This document shows, piece by piece, positions 27,826 to 37,132 of a stretch of DNA of 64,000 nt; the stretch's first letter is position 1; the number at the start of each line of letters is the position of its first letter. The translations under genes and the position numbers were made by a program. Under the pieces are notes generated by a model. The model worked only from the letters and a program-made list of their open reading frames with translations. It did no database searches and was not told where the DNA came from. Source of the DNA: an uncultured Flavobacteriales bacterium (lineage in GTDB: Bacteria > Bacteroidota > Bacteroidia > Flavobacteriales_D > Parvicellaceae); NCBI GenBank assembly GCA_943787535.1, contig CALSMU010000004.1, positions 248,001 to 312,000 of the forward strand, read 5' to 3'.

Positions 27826-28104
27826 TTAGCCTTTATCAGAATTCTCTTTATCATGATCTTCATCATTATCTGTGTCAGTAATGTTGCCATCAGAATCATG
27901 GTCTTCGTCATTATCTGTGTCAGTGATGTTGCCATCAGTGTCTAATAAGTCAATTTCACCTTCACCACTTTTTAATAGGAAGATATCATCATTGCTACTT
28001 TCGCTGTCCGCATCACTCACACGCTCCAAAGGCGCAAGTTTATTACAGCTACTTGCGAAAACAAGTAAAAAAGCAATTAATAATATGTCAAACCGGTTCT
28101 TCAT
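27826..28104 (-). CDS. Small Asp-rich repeat lipoprotein
   Basis: A 92-residue lipoprotein: the leader MKNRFDILLIAFLLVFASSC gives a lipobox at ASSC. After a short Ser/Asp segment comes GEGEIDLLDTDGNITD and two copies of the 15-residue unit DSDGNITDTDNDEDH. The repeats resemble calcium-binding Asp/Asn turns but lack a full EF-hand or RTX pattern. A complete promoter upstream and a strong terminator downstream show a self-contained transcription unit, which supports a real gene. Function unknown. Confidence 0.78.
   Translation of the reverse strand: MKNRFDILLIAFLLVFASSCNKLAPLERVSDADSESSNDDIFLLKSGEGEIDLLDTDGNITDTDNDEDHDSDGNITDTDNDEDHDKENSDKG
27851..27940 (-). repeat. Two 45-bp tandem repeats
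   Basis: Units start at 27851 and 27896 (plus-strand TCATGATCTTC and TCATGGTCTTC) and differ at a few positions. Each encodes 15 residues of the Asp-rich lipoprotein. A partial third unit follows. Confidence 0.8.
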
Positions 28105-28120
28105 GATACTTCTAACTTAT

Positions 28121-28152
28121 CAAAAGTACAAAATATAGTTTAATAATACAAA
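28121..28152 (-). promoter_or_regulatory. Promoter of the Asp-rich lipoprotein gene
   Basis: On the minus strand TTTG (28149-28152), 20 bases, then TACTTTTG (28121-28128). The box ends 16 bases before the ATG. This is one of the best -33/-7 matches in the window. Confidence 0.7.
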
Positions 28153-28191
28153 AATAAGTACGTTAAATGCTTGGAAATGTTGCGTTAATGG

Positions 28192-31185
28192 CTATTTATT
28201 ATTATCTATTGTAATGACAACGCGTGTTCCATAAGCTCTATTACTATTGTCGTTTATTTGAAATGGACCGACTATTTTAATGTTTTTGTTCGTGATTTCC
28301 TTAAGTATTTCTAGCCTTCCGGCAGTAAGGTCCATGCCTTTAGGAACGTGAGAGTGCACATTTTTTTGTGCTAAACTATTATCAACCCCAATCCCATTAT
28401 CCTCAATTATAAATGTGATTTCATTATGTTGATTGCGTTTAATGTCAATGTTAATTTTTCCGGGTTTTTCCATCGGAAGAATCCCATGCCAAATACTATT
28501 TTCAACAAATGGTTGCAAAAACATGGGAGGAATTAAAATAGTGTCAATATCAATGTTTTGTCCAATTTTGATATTGTATTCAAATTTATTTTGGAATCGC
28601 ATATGCTCCAAAGTGATGTATAATTCAAGTCTTTCTAATTCGTCGGTTAATGGTACCAGACTTTTGCCAGAGCTGGAACTGTCCAGGTTTTTTCGAATAA
28701 GTTTAGCAAAACTTGTTAAATATTTATTTGCAGATAATTTATCCTGTGTATTAATATAATATTGAATGGAATTTAAAGCATTAAAGATAAAATGTCTATT
28801 CATACTAGCGTTTAAACTTTCTTGTTCGAGAGCTAATAACTTTGATTTATAGACTAACTTCTCCGTTATTCTTTTTTGCTTACTAATATTTGCTCTCCAT
28901 CTCCATACGCCATAAAAGATGCTGAGAAGTGCGATTCCAGCGATTAAAAAGAACCACCATGATAAATAATATGGCTTGTTAATTATAAAAGAAAATTGAG
29001 CAGGTTCGCTCCAATTTTTACCATCAATTGATGCGATAACTTCAAAAGTATAATCACCATAAGGTAGGTTTGCATAGGTAAAAGATTGTTGCGTAATAAC
29101 CGGTGACCAGTCTGTGTCGAATCCATTTAACCTAAACCTATACCGCAGCTCTTCCGGCCTGGAAATGCTTATCGCCTTATAAAAAAAGGTGAAGTAATTT
29201 TTTTTGTGCCCTAATTCTAAATTATTAGGCAGTAAACTATAACTATCAATATCATCCGTAAGTGCGGTCCAATCGGTGGCTTTTAAAAATAATTGAACAT
29301 CCTCTATTCTAATTTTAGGAACAGTAATAATTTCTTTTGCCTGAAAATCTTTACGAATATACCTTAGAAGAGCTTTTCCTGTGCCCATCCATACAAATCC
29401 TTCGGAATCTTGAAACCCTCCATTTAAGTTTGTTTCAGGGCTTTTTAAGCCGTCAGATGTAGTGTAGTGGTTTATTCCTTTTATTCCCTGAAAGTTGTAA
29501 ATCGAAAGGTCTATTTCAAAAATCCCGAAATTGGTTCCTATCCATAGGTATTGATTACTTTCTAGGGTAATGAAATTAATGTAATTAGCACTAAAAGAAC
29601 TATGTAATTTTATATTTTTAACCGACTTACCATCGAAATAATACAATCCATTACCAGTTCCGATGAAAATTCCATTCTTCCATTTTTTTAAGCAATAAAC
29701 AGTTTTTCCATCTAACACCTCATTATTTGCCCATGCAGAGAATCCTTTTTCATTCGAAGTAAAAACGCCATTAGATGTTCCCAGCCAAATAGTGTTTTGG
29801 TATTCCGTTATCGCACGAATATTTTTCGTTTCTAAGCCAGAGGAATTTGTATAAGTTGTTGTGTCGCTATTGAATATTTCAGCTACACCTTTTGCAGTTC
29901 CAATCCAGATATGATTTTCAGCATCTTCAAATAAAGAAGTGATTTTATTCGAAGGTAACCAATCTGCATTGTGATATACTTTAAATTCATCTTGATGTTT
30001 TTTGATTAACCCTCCGGAGGATCCAAACCATAATTGGCCTTTAGAATCTAACATACTAGACCAAATTGTGTTATTCGTTAAGTTTGAATTCAAAGAGTGA
30101 TAATTAGTAAACACATGATCTTTATACTTAGTAATCCCCTCTCCATAAGTTGAAAACCAGTATGTTTTATCATTATCTTGAACAATAGACATAACACTTG
30201 CTAATCCATTTTTGTCGCCAAAGTTTACAAATTCATCTCCAGAAAATCGAAATGCTCCAGAACCATCGGTTCCCAACCAAATATTTCCCTCATTGTCTTG
30301 AGATACAACTTTTATGTTTTCATTCTCAAGACCATTTTCACTATTGAAAATTGTCGGTATACCATCTTCCAATACGGATAATCCGGTTTTACTACTTAGC
30401 CAGATATTGTCATTTTTGTCAATGAATAGCGAGCGAACCAAATCGTTGTCGATACCAAATAATTTATTGTAATTTTTAAAGGATTCTAGATTATATTCAT
30501 AAACACCATCATTATATGTTGTTATCCATATATGGTTTTTAGAGTCTTCTCCAATGTCACTTATGTTGTTTGTAGAGTTTGGAATAGTTAAAGTAGTCCA
30601 TTCATTATTTAAATAATATCCTAAATAACCTTTAGATGCCATCCATAGTTTGCTCTTGGAGTCAATAAATAAACTCCTAATGTTGAGGTGTTCTGAGGGT
30701 ACATGTAAAGTATAGTCTTTGACATCCGGGACATTGTCTGTCAGTTTTATTTGAAGAACCCCTTTTTCCTTTACTCCGAGCCATAAAAACTGTGAGTCGA
30801 TTACAATGGCCGTGATATTATTGTTTTCTGTTAATTCACCTAGGTGGTAGGTTTGAACTTGCTTCTCTTTAATCCTTGTAATCCCATGTTGAGTTGCAAT
30901 CCAAATAAAACCGTTTTTGGATATTATTTTCGAAACAAGGTTGTCATTAAGGCCATTTTCGGTAGAATAGTTTGTAAAATGTTTCCCATCAAAACGACTT
31001 GCACCGCCTGCTGTTCCAAACCATACGTTTCCGTGGTCATCAGGACAAATATCAAATACCTGCGTTTGTGAAAGCCCTTCTTCAACAGAAAAAGGAATGA
31101 AACTATATTGTTGTGAAATTCCAGGTTTGCTCACCAATAAGGTGATAATAATAAAAGCTAAATATGGAAATTTGTTACTCCTCAA
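28192..31185 (-). CDS. Two-component regulator propeller sensor histidine kinase (LytS-type)
   Basis: A 997-residue sensor. A signal/anchor (1-24) is followed by about fourteen periplasmic propeller repeats (xIWxGTxxGxxxF, residues about 25-640). Next come a Y_Y_Y domain (YRFRLNGFDTDWSPV to the FEVIASIDG strand, about 690-760), one membrane helix (WWFFLIAGIALLSIFYGVW) and a LytS-type kinase domain. The phospho-acceptor region is NRHFIFNALNSIQYY, and the ATP-binding part has FVENSIWHGI and EDNGIGVD. It lacks a fused AraC or receiver domain, so it is not a full hybrid system. It should phosphorylate the two LytTR regulators encoded upstream in the same direction. The start is TTG. The signal sensed may be a glycan or an envelope state, which cannot be read here. 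Confidence 0.88.
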   Translation of the reverse strand: MRSNKFPYLAFIIITLLVSKPGISQQYSFIPFSVEEGLSQTQVFDICPDDHGNVWFGTAGGASRFDGKHFTNYSTENGLNDNLVSKIISKNGFIWIATQHGITRIKEKQVQTYHLGELTENNNITAIVIDSQFLWLGVKEKGVLQIKLTDNVPDVKDYTLHVPSEHLNIRSLFIDSKSKLWMASKGYLGYYLNNEWTTLTIPNSTNNISDIGEDSKNHIWITTYNDGVYEYNLESFKNYNKLFGIDNDLVRSLFIDKNDNIWLSSKTGLSVLEDGIPTIFNSENGLENENIKVVSQDNEGNIWLGTDGSGAFRFSGDEFVNFGDKNGLASVMSIVQDNDKTYWFSTYGEGITKYKDHVFTNYHSLNSNLTNNTIWSSMLDSKGQLWFGSSGGLIKKHQDEFKVYHNADWLPSNKITSLFEDAENHIWIGTAKGVAEIFNSDTTTYTNSSGLETKNIRAITEYQNTIWLGTSNGVFTSNEKGFSAWANNEVLDGKTVYCLKKWKNGIFIGTGNGLYYFDGKSVKNIKLHSSFSANYINFITLESNQYLWIGTNFGIFEIDLSIYNFQGIKGINHYTTSDGLKSPETNLNGGFQDSEGFVWMGTGKALLRYIRKDFQAKEIITVPKIRIEDVQLFLKATDWTALTDDIDSYSLLPNNLELGHKKNYFTFFYKAISISRPEELRYRFRLNGFDTDWSPVITQQSFTYANLPYGDYTFEVIASIDGKNWSEPAQFSFIINKPYYLSWWFFLIAGIALLSIFYGVWRWRANISKQKRITEKLVYKSKLLALEQESLNASMNRHFIFNALNSIQYYINTQDKLSANKYLTSFAKLIRKNLDSSSSGKSLVPLTDELERLELYITLEHMRFQNKFEYNIKIGQNIDIDTILIPPMFLQPFVENSIWHGILPMEKPGKINIDIKRNQHNEITFIIEDNGIGVDNSLAQKNVHSHVPKGMDLTAGRLEILKEITNKNIKIVGPFQINDNSNRAYGTRVVITIDNNK

Positions 31186-31280
31186 GGGAAATATTATTAA
31201 TAAAGATCTAGAATAGTCCTTGCCTAAATGCTAATACAAAACTAAGGTAATATTATCAATAAGATAAAGGCGATGTACTA

Positions 31281-32036
31281 CTAAAAAGTATTGATGCGAG
31301 ACAAGAAATTCGACATCTTACGTCTTGCTATAGGTACGTTAATTCCGTTTGTAAGAACCGCCATGTTCCCTTCAGATCGGGAGAACTCTTTTAAGTGATG
31401 TTCTACATTTATTATATGAGACTTGTGTGTTCTGAAGAATACTTCTTGATTTAAGTTTTCTTCGTATACCTTAATGTTTTTGCTACTTAGGTGCCGACTA
31501 CCATCAGTTAAATAGATCATTGTATAGTTGTCGCTAGCCTCTAAATGGATGATGTCAGTATTTCTAATTATAATATAACCATCTCTAGTAGGAATACTTA
31601 TTCTGTCATTTTTACCCTCCGTTGCTTCATCTAACAAGTCAGATAATTCAGCTGGTGTTCTTTGTTCATTGCTTCCATGAACTTTTAGAACCTTCTGCAC
31701 CGCTTTTTGTAAGTCATCTATGCTAATAGGTTTCTCTAGATAGTCGATAGCATTTTCTTTAAATGCTTTAAATGCATATTCATTATATGCGGTTGTAAAC
31801 ACTACCGAAAAATTTCTGTTCTCATATGATTTCAATAAGGAGAATCCATCTTCTTTTGGCATTGCAATATCTAGAAACACTACATCTGGCTTTTCTTTTT
31901 CAATTACTTTTCGCGCTTCTTCAGCTGATTCAACTAGTCCAACAATCTGTAATTCTGGACAAAATTCATCAATTAAAATTTTCAAGTTATTTCTTGCGTT
32001 GAATTCATCATCAACAATTAGTGCTTTTAAAGTCAT
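31281..32036 (-). CDS. LytTR-family response regulator (second of tandem pair)
   Basis: A 251-residue DNA-binding regulator. The receiver domain (about 4-120) has the acidic pair D9/D10, phospho-acceptor D56 in DVVFLDIAMP, a Thr in VVFTTAYN and Lys in YLEKPIS. The LytTR domain (about 145-250) has RTHKSHIINVEHHLKEF and PIARRKMSNFL. It lies between a second LytTR regulator gene upstream (147-base gap) and the propeller kinase gene (95-base gap), so the kinase is the likely phosphodonor. Confidence 0.93.
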   Translation of the reverse strand: MTLKALIVDDEFNARNNLKILIDEFCPELQIVGLVESAEEARKVIEKEKPDVVFLDIAMPKEDGFSLLKSYENRNFSVVFTTAYNEYAFKAFKENAIDYLEKPISIDDLQKAVQKVLKVHGSNEQRTPAELSDLLDEATEGKNDRISIPTRDGYIIIRNTDIIHLEASDNYTMIYLTDGSRHLSSKNIKVYEENLNQEVFFRTHKSHIINVEHHLKEFSRSEGNMAVLTNGINVPIARRKMSNFLSRINTF

Positions 32037-32182
32037 AAGGAGATGGTGTTAAGTGAGTAAGTTATTTCCGACTCTGATACCAAACTTAACGAAAGGTTTA
32101 ATATTAAGTTCCGTCATTGAGTGAACTGTAGCTTTCACGGATTAAGCGGAAATGTTGGTTGATTATACCGTAATAGTCGGAG

Positions 32183-32971
32183 TTAAATATTCTTTATTCT
32201 TTTTATGAATCCATTCACTTTTGAACGGCTAATTGAAATTGCATCACCGTTATTCATGATGGCAAAATTTCCATCTTGATTAGAATATTCAGAGAGAAAA
32301 TCTAGATTAATTATATCAGATTTATGAACTCTAAAGAATTTAGAGGTATCTAAAAGACCTTCATAAACTTTTAAAGTTCTTGTATCGAGGTATGAACTTC
32401 CATCTGTGAAAAAAAGCTTCGAACAATTTCCTTCTGCATGTAACCGGACTATTGTACTGTCTTCAATTATTTTTATTCCTTTAGAATGATTGATGGTGAT
32501 TTTGGAAGATTTGGATTCGGAAAGGTTGGCAGTTAATTTTTCCAATCTTTTAAAATAATCAGCGTATTGTTCAGGACTATCTTCAATGGCAGTCTTATTT
32601 ATCTTGATTTTTTTGACAGCACTAATTAATTCGTCAATGTCTACAGGTTTGAGTAAATAGTGAATAGCATTTGCATTAAAAGCTTTAATTGCATAATCTT
32701 TAAACGCAGTTACAAATATTACTTGAAATGTTTTATTTGGTATAGCATCTAGTAATTCAAAACCTTCAGCACCAGAGGGCATTCTAATGTCCAAGAAAAT
32801 CACATCTGGGGTTGTTTTCTTTATGACTTCAATAGCTTCTATCTTTCCGGAAGCTTCTCCAACCACTTCTATATCTTTACAAAATTCAGTAATGAGCAAT
32901 TTCAAATTCTCTCTTGCATGTGACTCATCGTCAATTACTAACGCTTTTATTTTGTGTAAGGATTTAGTCAT
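32183..32971 (-). CDS. LytTR-family response regulator (first of tandem pair)
   Basis: A 262-residue regulator paralogous to the next one. It has D14/D15, phospho-acceptor D61 in DVIFLDIRMPSGAEGF, VIFVTAFKDY and LLKPVDIDE in the receiver, and a LytTR domain with RVHKSDIINLDFLSEYS and SISRSKVNGFI. The loop after the acceptor Asp has an extra residue and a different sequence from the second regulator, so the two probably differ in partner or output. It is the first gene of the regulator-regulator-kinase series. I found no convincing promoter box upstream. Confidence 0.92.
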   Translation of the reverse strand: MTKSLHKIKALVIDDESHARENLKLLITEFCKDIEVVGEASGKIEAIEVIKKTTPDVIFLDIRMPSGAEGFELLDAIPNKTFQVIFVTAFKDYAIKAFNANAIHYLLKPVDIDELISAVKKIKINKTAIEDSPEQYADYFKRLEKLTANLSESKSSKITINHSKGIKIIEDSTIVRLHAEGNCSKLFFTDGSSYLDTRTLKVYEGLLDTSKFFRVHKSDIINLDFLSEYSNQDGNFAIMNNGDAISISRSKVNGFIKRIKNI

Positions 32972-33138
32972 TAAGTCGTGAAGGTAATTAATCTCACCGT
33001 AAAATTGAAATTGCTGACCACCTGATAATTAATTCAGCCTAATAAACAAAAAAACCTTAGCAGGCCTCTCTTTATTAGTATATTAGCATCTATACGATTG
33101 CAAGAGTTGATTTTAAGGATCCATTCAATACAATAATT

Positions 33139-34899
33139 ATGAAAAGAATTTTTACAATATTGATATTATTTCCAATATTAACTTTAGCACAATCACCAAT
33201 CTACGATAACTTAGACGTTAATAATATAAATGCAAGATTTTACTCTGCCGGGATGCTATTTACCGATACTACATCATATGGGGCGAAGTATGAGTACCCT
33301 AAAGGAACGGGTCATTCTACGATATATTCAGCTGGATTATGGTTGGGAGGGATGGATATTAACGGCCAATTACATTTAGCTGGGCAAATGTTTGGTGTAG
33401 GGAAGGACTATTACCCTGGACCAGTTAGCACCCCCTCTTTTTATAGTACATCACATGTAGAATATAATTATGTATGGAAAGTGACAAAAGCAGAAATTGA
33501 TGAATTTATTTTATGGTATGATTGTGGGCAAACTCCTGGGTGCACCCAGAACAGTTCTTATGTTATTCCAGATGTAATCATTAATTGGCCTGGAACCGGG
33601 GAAAACTGGAATGGGCAGAGTCAATATATTGCTCCATTTATTGATGTTAATCAAAATGGTATTTACAATCCTTTAGATGGTGATTATCCTTGTATTAAGG
33701 GAGATATGGCTTTGTTTACCGTGTTTAATGATGATGGGGTCCATACTGAAACAGGTGGAGATAGATTAGGAATGGAAATTAGGGCACTACATTATGGGTA
33801 TAATAGCAGTGATTCAGCTTTGGCCAATACTATTTTTTCAGAGTATACCATTATAAATTATTCTACTACAATTTACTCTGACTTTTATATTGGAATGTGG
33901 GAGGATATGGATGTTGGTTGTTCAGAAGATGATTATGTGGGGTGCGATGTTGAAAGGAATTTGGCATACACATTTAATGCTGATTCAGTTGATAATGATG
34001 GTTGTAACGGAGCGGCTGCTTACCTTAATAATCCCCCTGCACAAGGCGTGGTTATTTTGAGAGGTCCATCACAAGATGATGATGGTGTTGCAAATCAAAT
34101 AGGAATTGGGCAAAGCGAGGTAATAAATGGATGTGGGTATGGAGATAATATCCCTGATAATGAAAGATTAGGAATGGGCGTGTTTGCCTATTTCGATAGA
34201 CTACTAGCAGGAACTATTTTTGGAGCTCCAATTTTGCCATCTGATTTTTATAACTATATGCAAGGAATATGGATGGATGGCACTCATTTTACTTATGGAG
34301 GAGACGGCCACGGTGGTGTGATTGATGCAAATTACATGTATCCGGATGCTTCTGATGCTAATTATTATTTCGGAACTAATGGAACATCAGTAAGTCCTTG
34401 GTCCGAGTTAGGAGAAGTAAATGTTAAAGGAGATAGAAGATTGCTGGCATCAATGGGAACATTTACATTTGCCCCTTTTGAAGTCAAACAATTTACAATA
34501 GCACATATTTCGGCATTAGATTATGTTGATAGTTCGATTACCGCTAGCTTGGATTTGCTCAAATCTTATACTGATGATATTCATGACTTTTATGCTTGCG
34601 ATACAATGGGGATGTATGGGATGTGTGATGGTCAAATAGTATCGGTCAATAATCCTAATTCTGGAGAAATTAATGATGTTTTGCTATACCCAAATCCAAC
34701 CAGCAATAAATTAAACTTCAAGTCAGATTCGCAAATTGAAATGATTAAAGTTTACAATTTATTAGGGGAAGTTATGCTATTTAAAGAAGGTAAAGGGATG
34801 CCACAAATCGATGTTTCTGGATTATCTAAAGGTGTTTATTTAATTGAATTTCAATTTAAAAGTGCCGAGAAATCTGTAAAAAGAATAGTTAAAGAATAA
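33139..34899 (+). CDS. T9SS type A-sorted secreted protein
   Basis: A 586-residue secreted protein: signal peptide (MKRIFTILILFPILTLAQ), a long uncharacterised body rich in Gly, Tyr and Asp, and a type A sorting domain at about 510-586 (VLLYPNPTSNKLNFKS, LLGEVMLFKEG, LSKGVYLIEF). The body has SAGLWLGGMDINGQLHLAGQ and FIDVNQNGIYNPLDGDYP, features of a widespread Bacteroidota secreted family without a known role. Paired cysteines (CGQTPGC, DVGC...GCDVE) fit an extracellular disulfide-bonded protein. The next T9SS gene follows after 92 bases. Confidence 0.82.
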   Translation: MKRIFTILILFPILTLAQSPIYDNLDVNNINARFYSAGMLFTDTTSYGAKYEYPKGTGHSTIYSAGLWLGGMDINGQLHLAGQMFGVGKDYYPGPVSTPSFYSTSHVEYNYVWKVTKAEIDEFILWYDCGQTPGCTQNSSYVIPDVIINWPGTGENWNGQSQYIAPFIDVNQNGIYNPLDGDYPCIKGDMALFTVFNDDGVHTETGGDRLGMEIRALHYGYNSSDSALANTIFSEYTIINYSTTIYSDFYIGMWEDMDVGCSEDDYVGCDVERNLAYTFNADSVDNDGCNGAAAYLNNPPAQGVVILRGPSQDDDGVANQIGIGQSEVINGCGYGDNIPDNERLGMGVFAYFDRLLAGTIFGAPILPSDFYNYMQGIWMDGTHFTYGGDGHGGVIDANYMYPDASDANYYFGTNGTSVSPWSELGEVNVKGDRRLLASMGTFTFAPFEVKQFTIAHISALDYVDSSITASLDLLKSYTDDIHDFYACDTMGMYGMCDGQIVSVNNPNSGEINDVLLYPNPTSNKLNFKSDSQIEMIKVYNLLGEVMLFKEGKGMPQIDVSGLSKGVYLIEFQFKSAEKSVKRIVKE

Positions 34900-34991
34900 T
34901 TTTTTGCTACTAAATAGCGGGTTTATGGATTCGTTATTATTATTTTGAAATAGCTATATTTATGGAATATATTCACTAAAATGTTCGGGTT

Positions 34992-36270
34992 GTGAGAGCT
35001 TTAACGATTGCAATAGTAATAGCTATAAGTAGTTTAACAACCTATAGCCAATGTCTAATAACACAATTGGACATTTTTATTAGTGCTTGTAGCTCATCCA
35101 CAAATGATTATACGGTTACGGGTGATGTTGATTTTATTAATGCCCCTGCAACGGGACAGTTAATTGTAATTGATGTTTTTTCAGGAGCTTTTGAAACTTT
35201 TAATGCACCATTTACTGGGCCATTATTATTTACAATACCAGGGTTGAACTCAAATGGACAACTATCGACTATTGAAGCATATTTTACAGCAGATACTGCA
35301 TGTGATTTAGCTATAAATTATAATGCTCCACCTTCTTGTGGATGTAGCAGTTTTGCAGGTACCGTTTCGGGTAATATTATTGGGAATGCAATAAACTCGT
35401 ACATTCTTTGCGACGGTGATGAAATCAATGTGTTATTCGAATAATGATTATGTATTACCTGTCGCCATTAGTCCTGGAATAGGTTATTTGTTATATGATT
35501 GTGCCCCTGATGTATTAAATAATGACCCAATGGGCGATACGTGTATGTTTTCGCCGTTTTCAGCGATGTCTAGTTTTACCGATCCAAATATTGGAGGGGC
35601 GTCTAATGGAACTCTTGGTGCTGTTATTAATAGTGGAGGTTATGCGCCAAATAACACCCTGTGGTTTGTTCCAATTACTTATACAGATAATTTATCCTAT
35701 TCATATGACCCAACTTGTGTTGATTTAGGACCTCCAATTGAAGTAGTTTATTTAAATCCAATTTCAATTGATGAGCTAATAGACTCTATTAATGGAACTG
35801 TTACGGTGGTGGTTTCTGGTGGCTATTCTGAATTTTATCCTGGACAATATCACATTACGAATAATGGTGCGGGAACGATTTCTTCAGTAACAGTGGATTC
35901 AAGTGGCGGATCTTTTCAAATTTCGGGATTAACCGGAGGTGCATTATGGGATTACACGGTTTTAGATGATAATGGTTGTAATGTATTTAGTTCAGGTTCT
36001 CTACCTGGCTCGTTGGAGATAAAAGAAAGGGTGTTAGATTATTCTCTTAGCCCTAATCCTTCAAAAGAGTTTATCACCATTAATTTTCAAAGAAATATTG
36101 AAGGAATAGCTTCAGTTGTAAATCAATTGGGTGAAATTATATTAAAAGTTGCTGTTAAAGGTAATACAGTTCAATTAAATGTTCAGAATTTAGATTCTGG
36201 AGTTTATTTTATCAAGGTGGAAAGTAATTGGAATAATTACCCAGCAAAAAGAGTTATTATAATTGATTAG
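34992..36270 (+). pseudogene. T9SS type A-sorted secreted protein, one frameshift
   Basis: The GTG at 34992 gives a signal peptide (RALTIAIVIAISSLTTYSQ) and about 145 residues ending in LCDGDEINVL. At about 35432 one extra T (GTTATTCGAAT) throws the frame to a stop at 35444. The protein continues in the next frame as SNNDYVLPVAISPGIGYLLY to 36270, ending in a type A sorting domain (YSLSPNPSKEFITINF, LDSGVYFIKVE). The combined length would be about 425 residues. The central part has immunoglobulin-like strands. It is probably a single gene broken by one indel, either a sequencing error or a recent mutation. The stop shares a TTAG with the convergent hydrolase gene. Confidence 0.78.
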
Positions 36271-37052
36271 ACAGAAATAAAATCTTCTATTGCTTTTATA
36301 CAAGTGTCTTGATTTTCAACAAACCCCATATGACCAGAACGGGTTAATGTGGTAAGATTTGCATTCGTAATTTCAACTTGTTCTTTAATAGTGGAAAAAG
36401 GAATTGTGGTGTCATATTCTCCCGCAATATAATGTAGCGGGAACTTTTGTTTGGAGAGCCAGCTAACATGATTGTCTCTAATTCTCATCCCCCTGAGGCT
36501 TCCTTGAGCTCCTTTGGTGGGAGTGTTTTTAGCCATCTCTGTCAGTTTCTGAACTTCTTTTGAGAATACAGATAGATTGGGCTTGTAAAAAAGGTTTTTT
36601 ATCGCTTCGTCAATAAATATAGAGGGATTCATATCAAATACGCGTACAGCTTTTAATCGTTCAGCTTGTTTTTGTTTAGTGTCTCCATAAGCCGTGCAGT
36701 TAAATAAAGTAAGGCTTTTGATTGTTTTTGGGTAAAGTTTAGCAAAGGCTAATCCTATATATCCACCCATAGAGTGCCCAACAATATGTACGTTTAAAAT
36801 ATCTTCTGTTTTAAGAATTTGTTTAATGATTTTTGCAGAAAATTCCATAGTCATTTCTTCTTCAATAATTGAAGTGTTTCCATGTCCTGGTAGGTCTATG
36901 GTTATCACATGATAGTTTCGCTTAAAATAATTTACGAAGGGGGTCCAAACTTTTTTATTCCCGAGGAAACCATGCAAAAACAGAATTGCATCTCCTTTCC
37001 CAATGGATGAATATGAAACATTTCCGAGGTTTGTTTTATGGGTTTTTTGCAT
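36267..37052 (-). CDS. Alpha/beta hydrolase
   Basis: A 261-residue cytoplasmic hydrolase. The oxyanion segment is FLHGFLGNKKVW, the nucleophile elbow is GHSMGGY (Ser near residue 98), the acid is in GEYDTTIP (near 215) and the catalytic His in SGHMGFVEN (near 241). The fold and motif order resemble MenH- or BioH-like carboxylesterases. The substrate cannot be told. No menaquinone or biotin genes are adjacent. Confidence 0.88.
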   Translation of the reverse strand: MQKTHKTNLGNVSYSSIGKGDAILFLHGFLGNKKVWTPFVNYFKRNYHVITIDLPGHGNTSIIEEEMTMEFSAKIIKQILKTEDILNVHIVGHSMGGYIGLAFAKLYPKTIKSLTLFNCTAYGDTKQKQAERLKAVRVFDMNPSIFIDEAIKNLFYKPNLSVFSKEVQKLTEMAKNTPTKGAQGSLRGMRIRDNHVSWLSKQKFPLHYIAGEYDTTIPFSTIKEQVEITNANLTTLTRSGHMGFVENQDTCIKAIEDFISV

Positions 37053-37120
37053 TGAAAAAAATAAGAAAGGTGAAGGTAATGGTTTTCTTTAAAACGTAAA
37101 AAGTTTACGTTTCTTCTTCT

Positions 37121-37128
37121 TACATTTG
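37121..37128 (+). promoter_or_regulatory. -7 promoter box of radA
   Basis: TACATTTG ends 4 bases before the radA ATG, which predicts a leaderless transcript. No exact -33 TTG is seen at 19-21 bases. Confidence 0.5.
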
Positions 37129-37132
37129 ATTT

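Noticed and set aside
27851-27940. Repeated 45-base units as a possible CRISPR or phage repeat
   Set aside because: The units are directly adjacent without spacers and encode an in-frame 15-residue repeat.
32067-32181. Inverted 7-base repeat (TCCGACT / AGTCGGA) between the two LytTR genes as a LytTR binding site
   Set aside because: LytTR sites are usually direct repeats of about 9 bases; this pair is 100 bases apart and could be chance.
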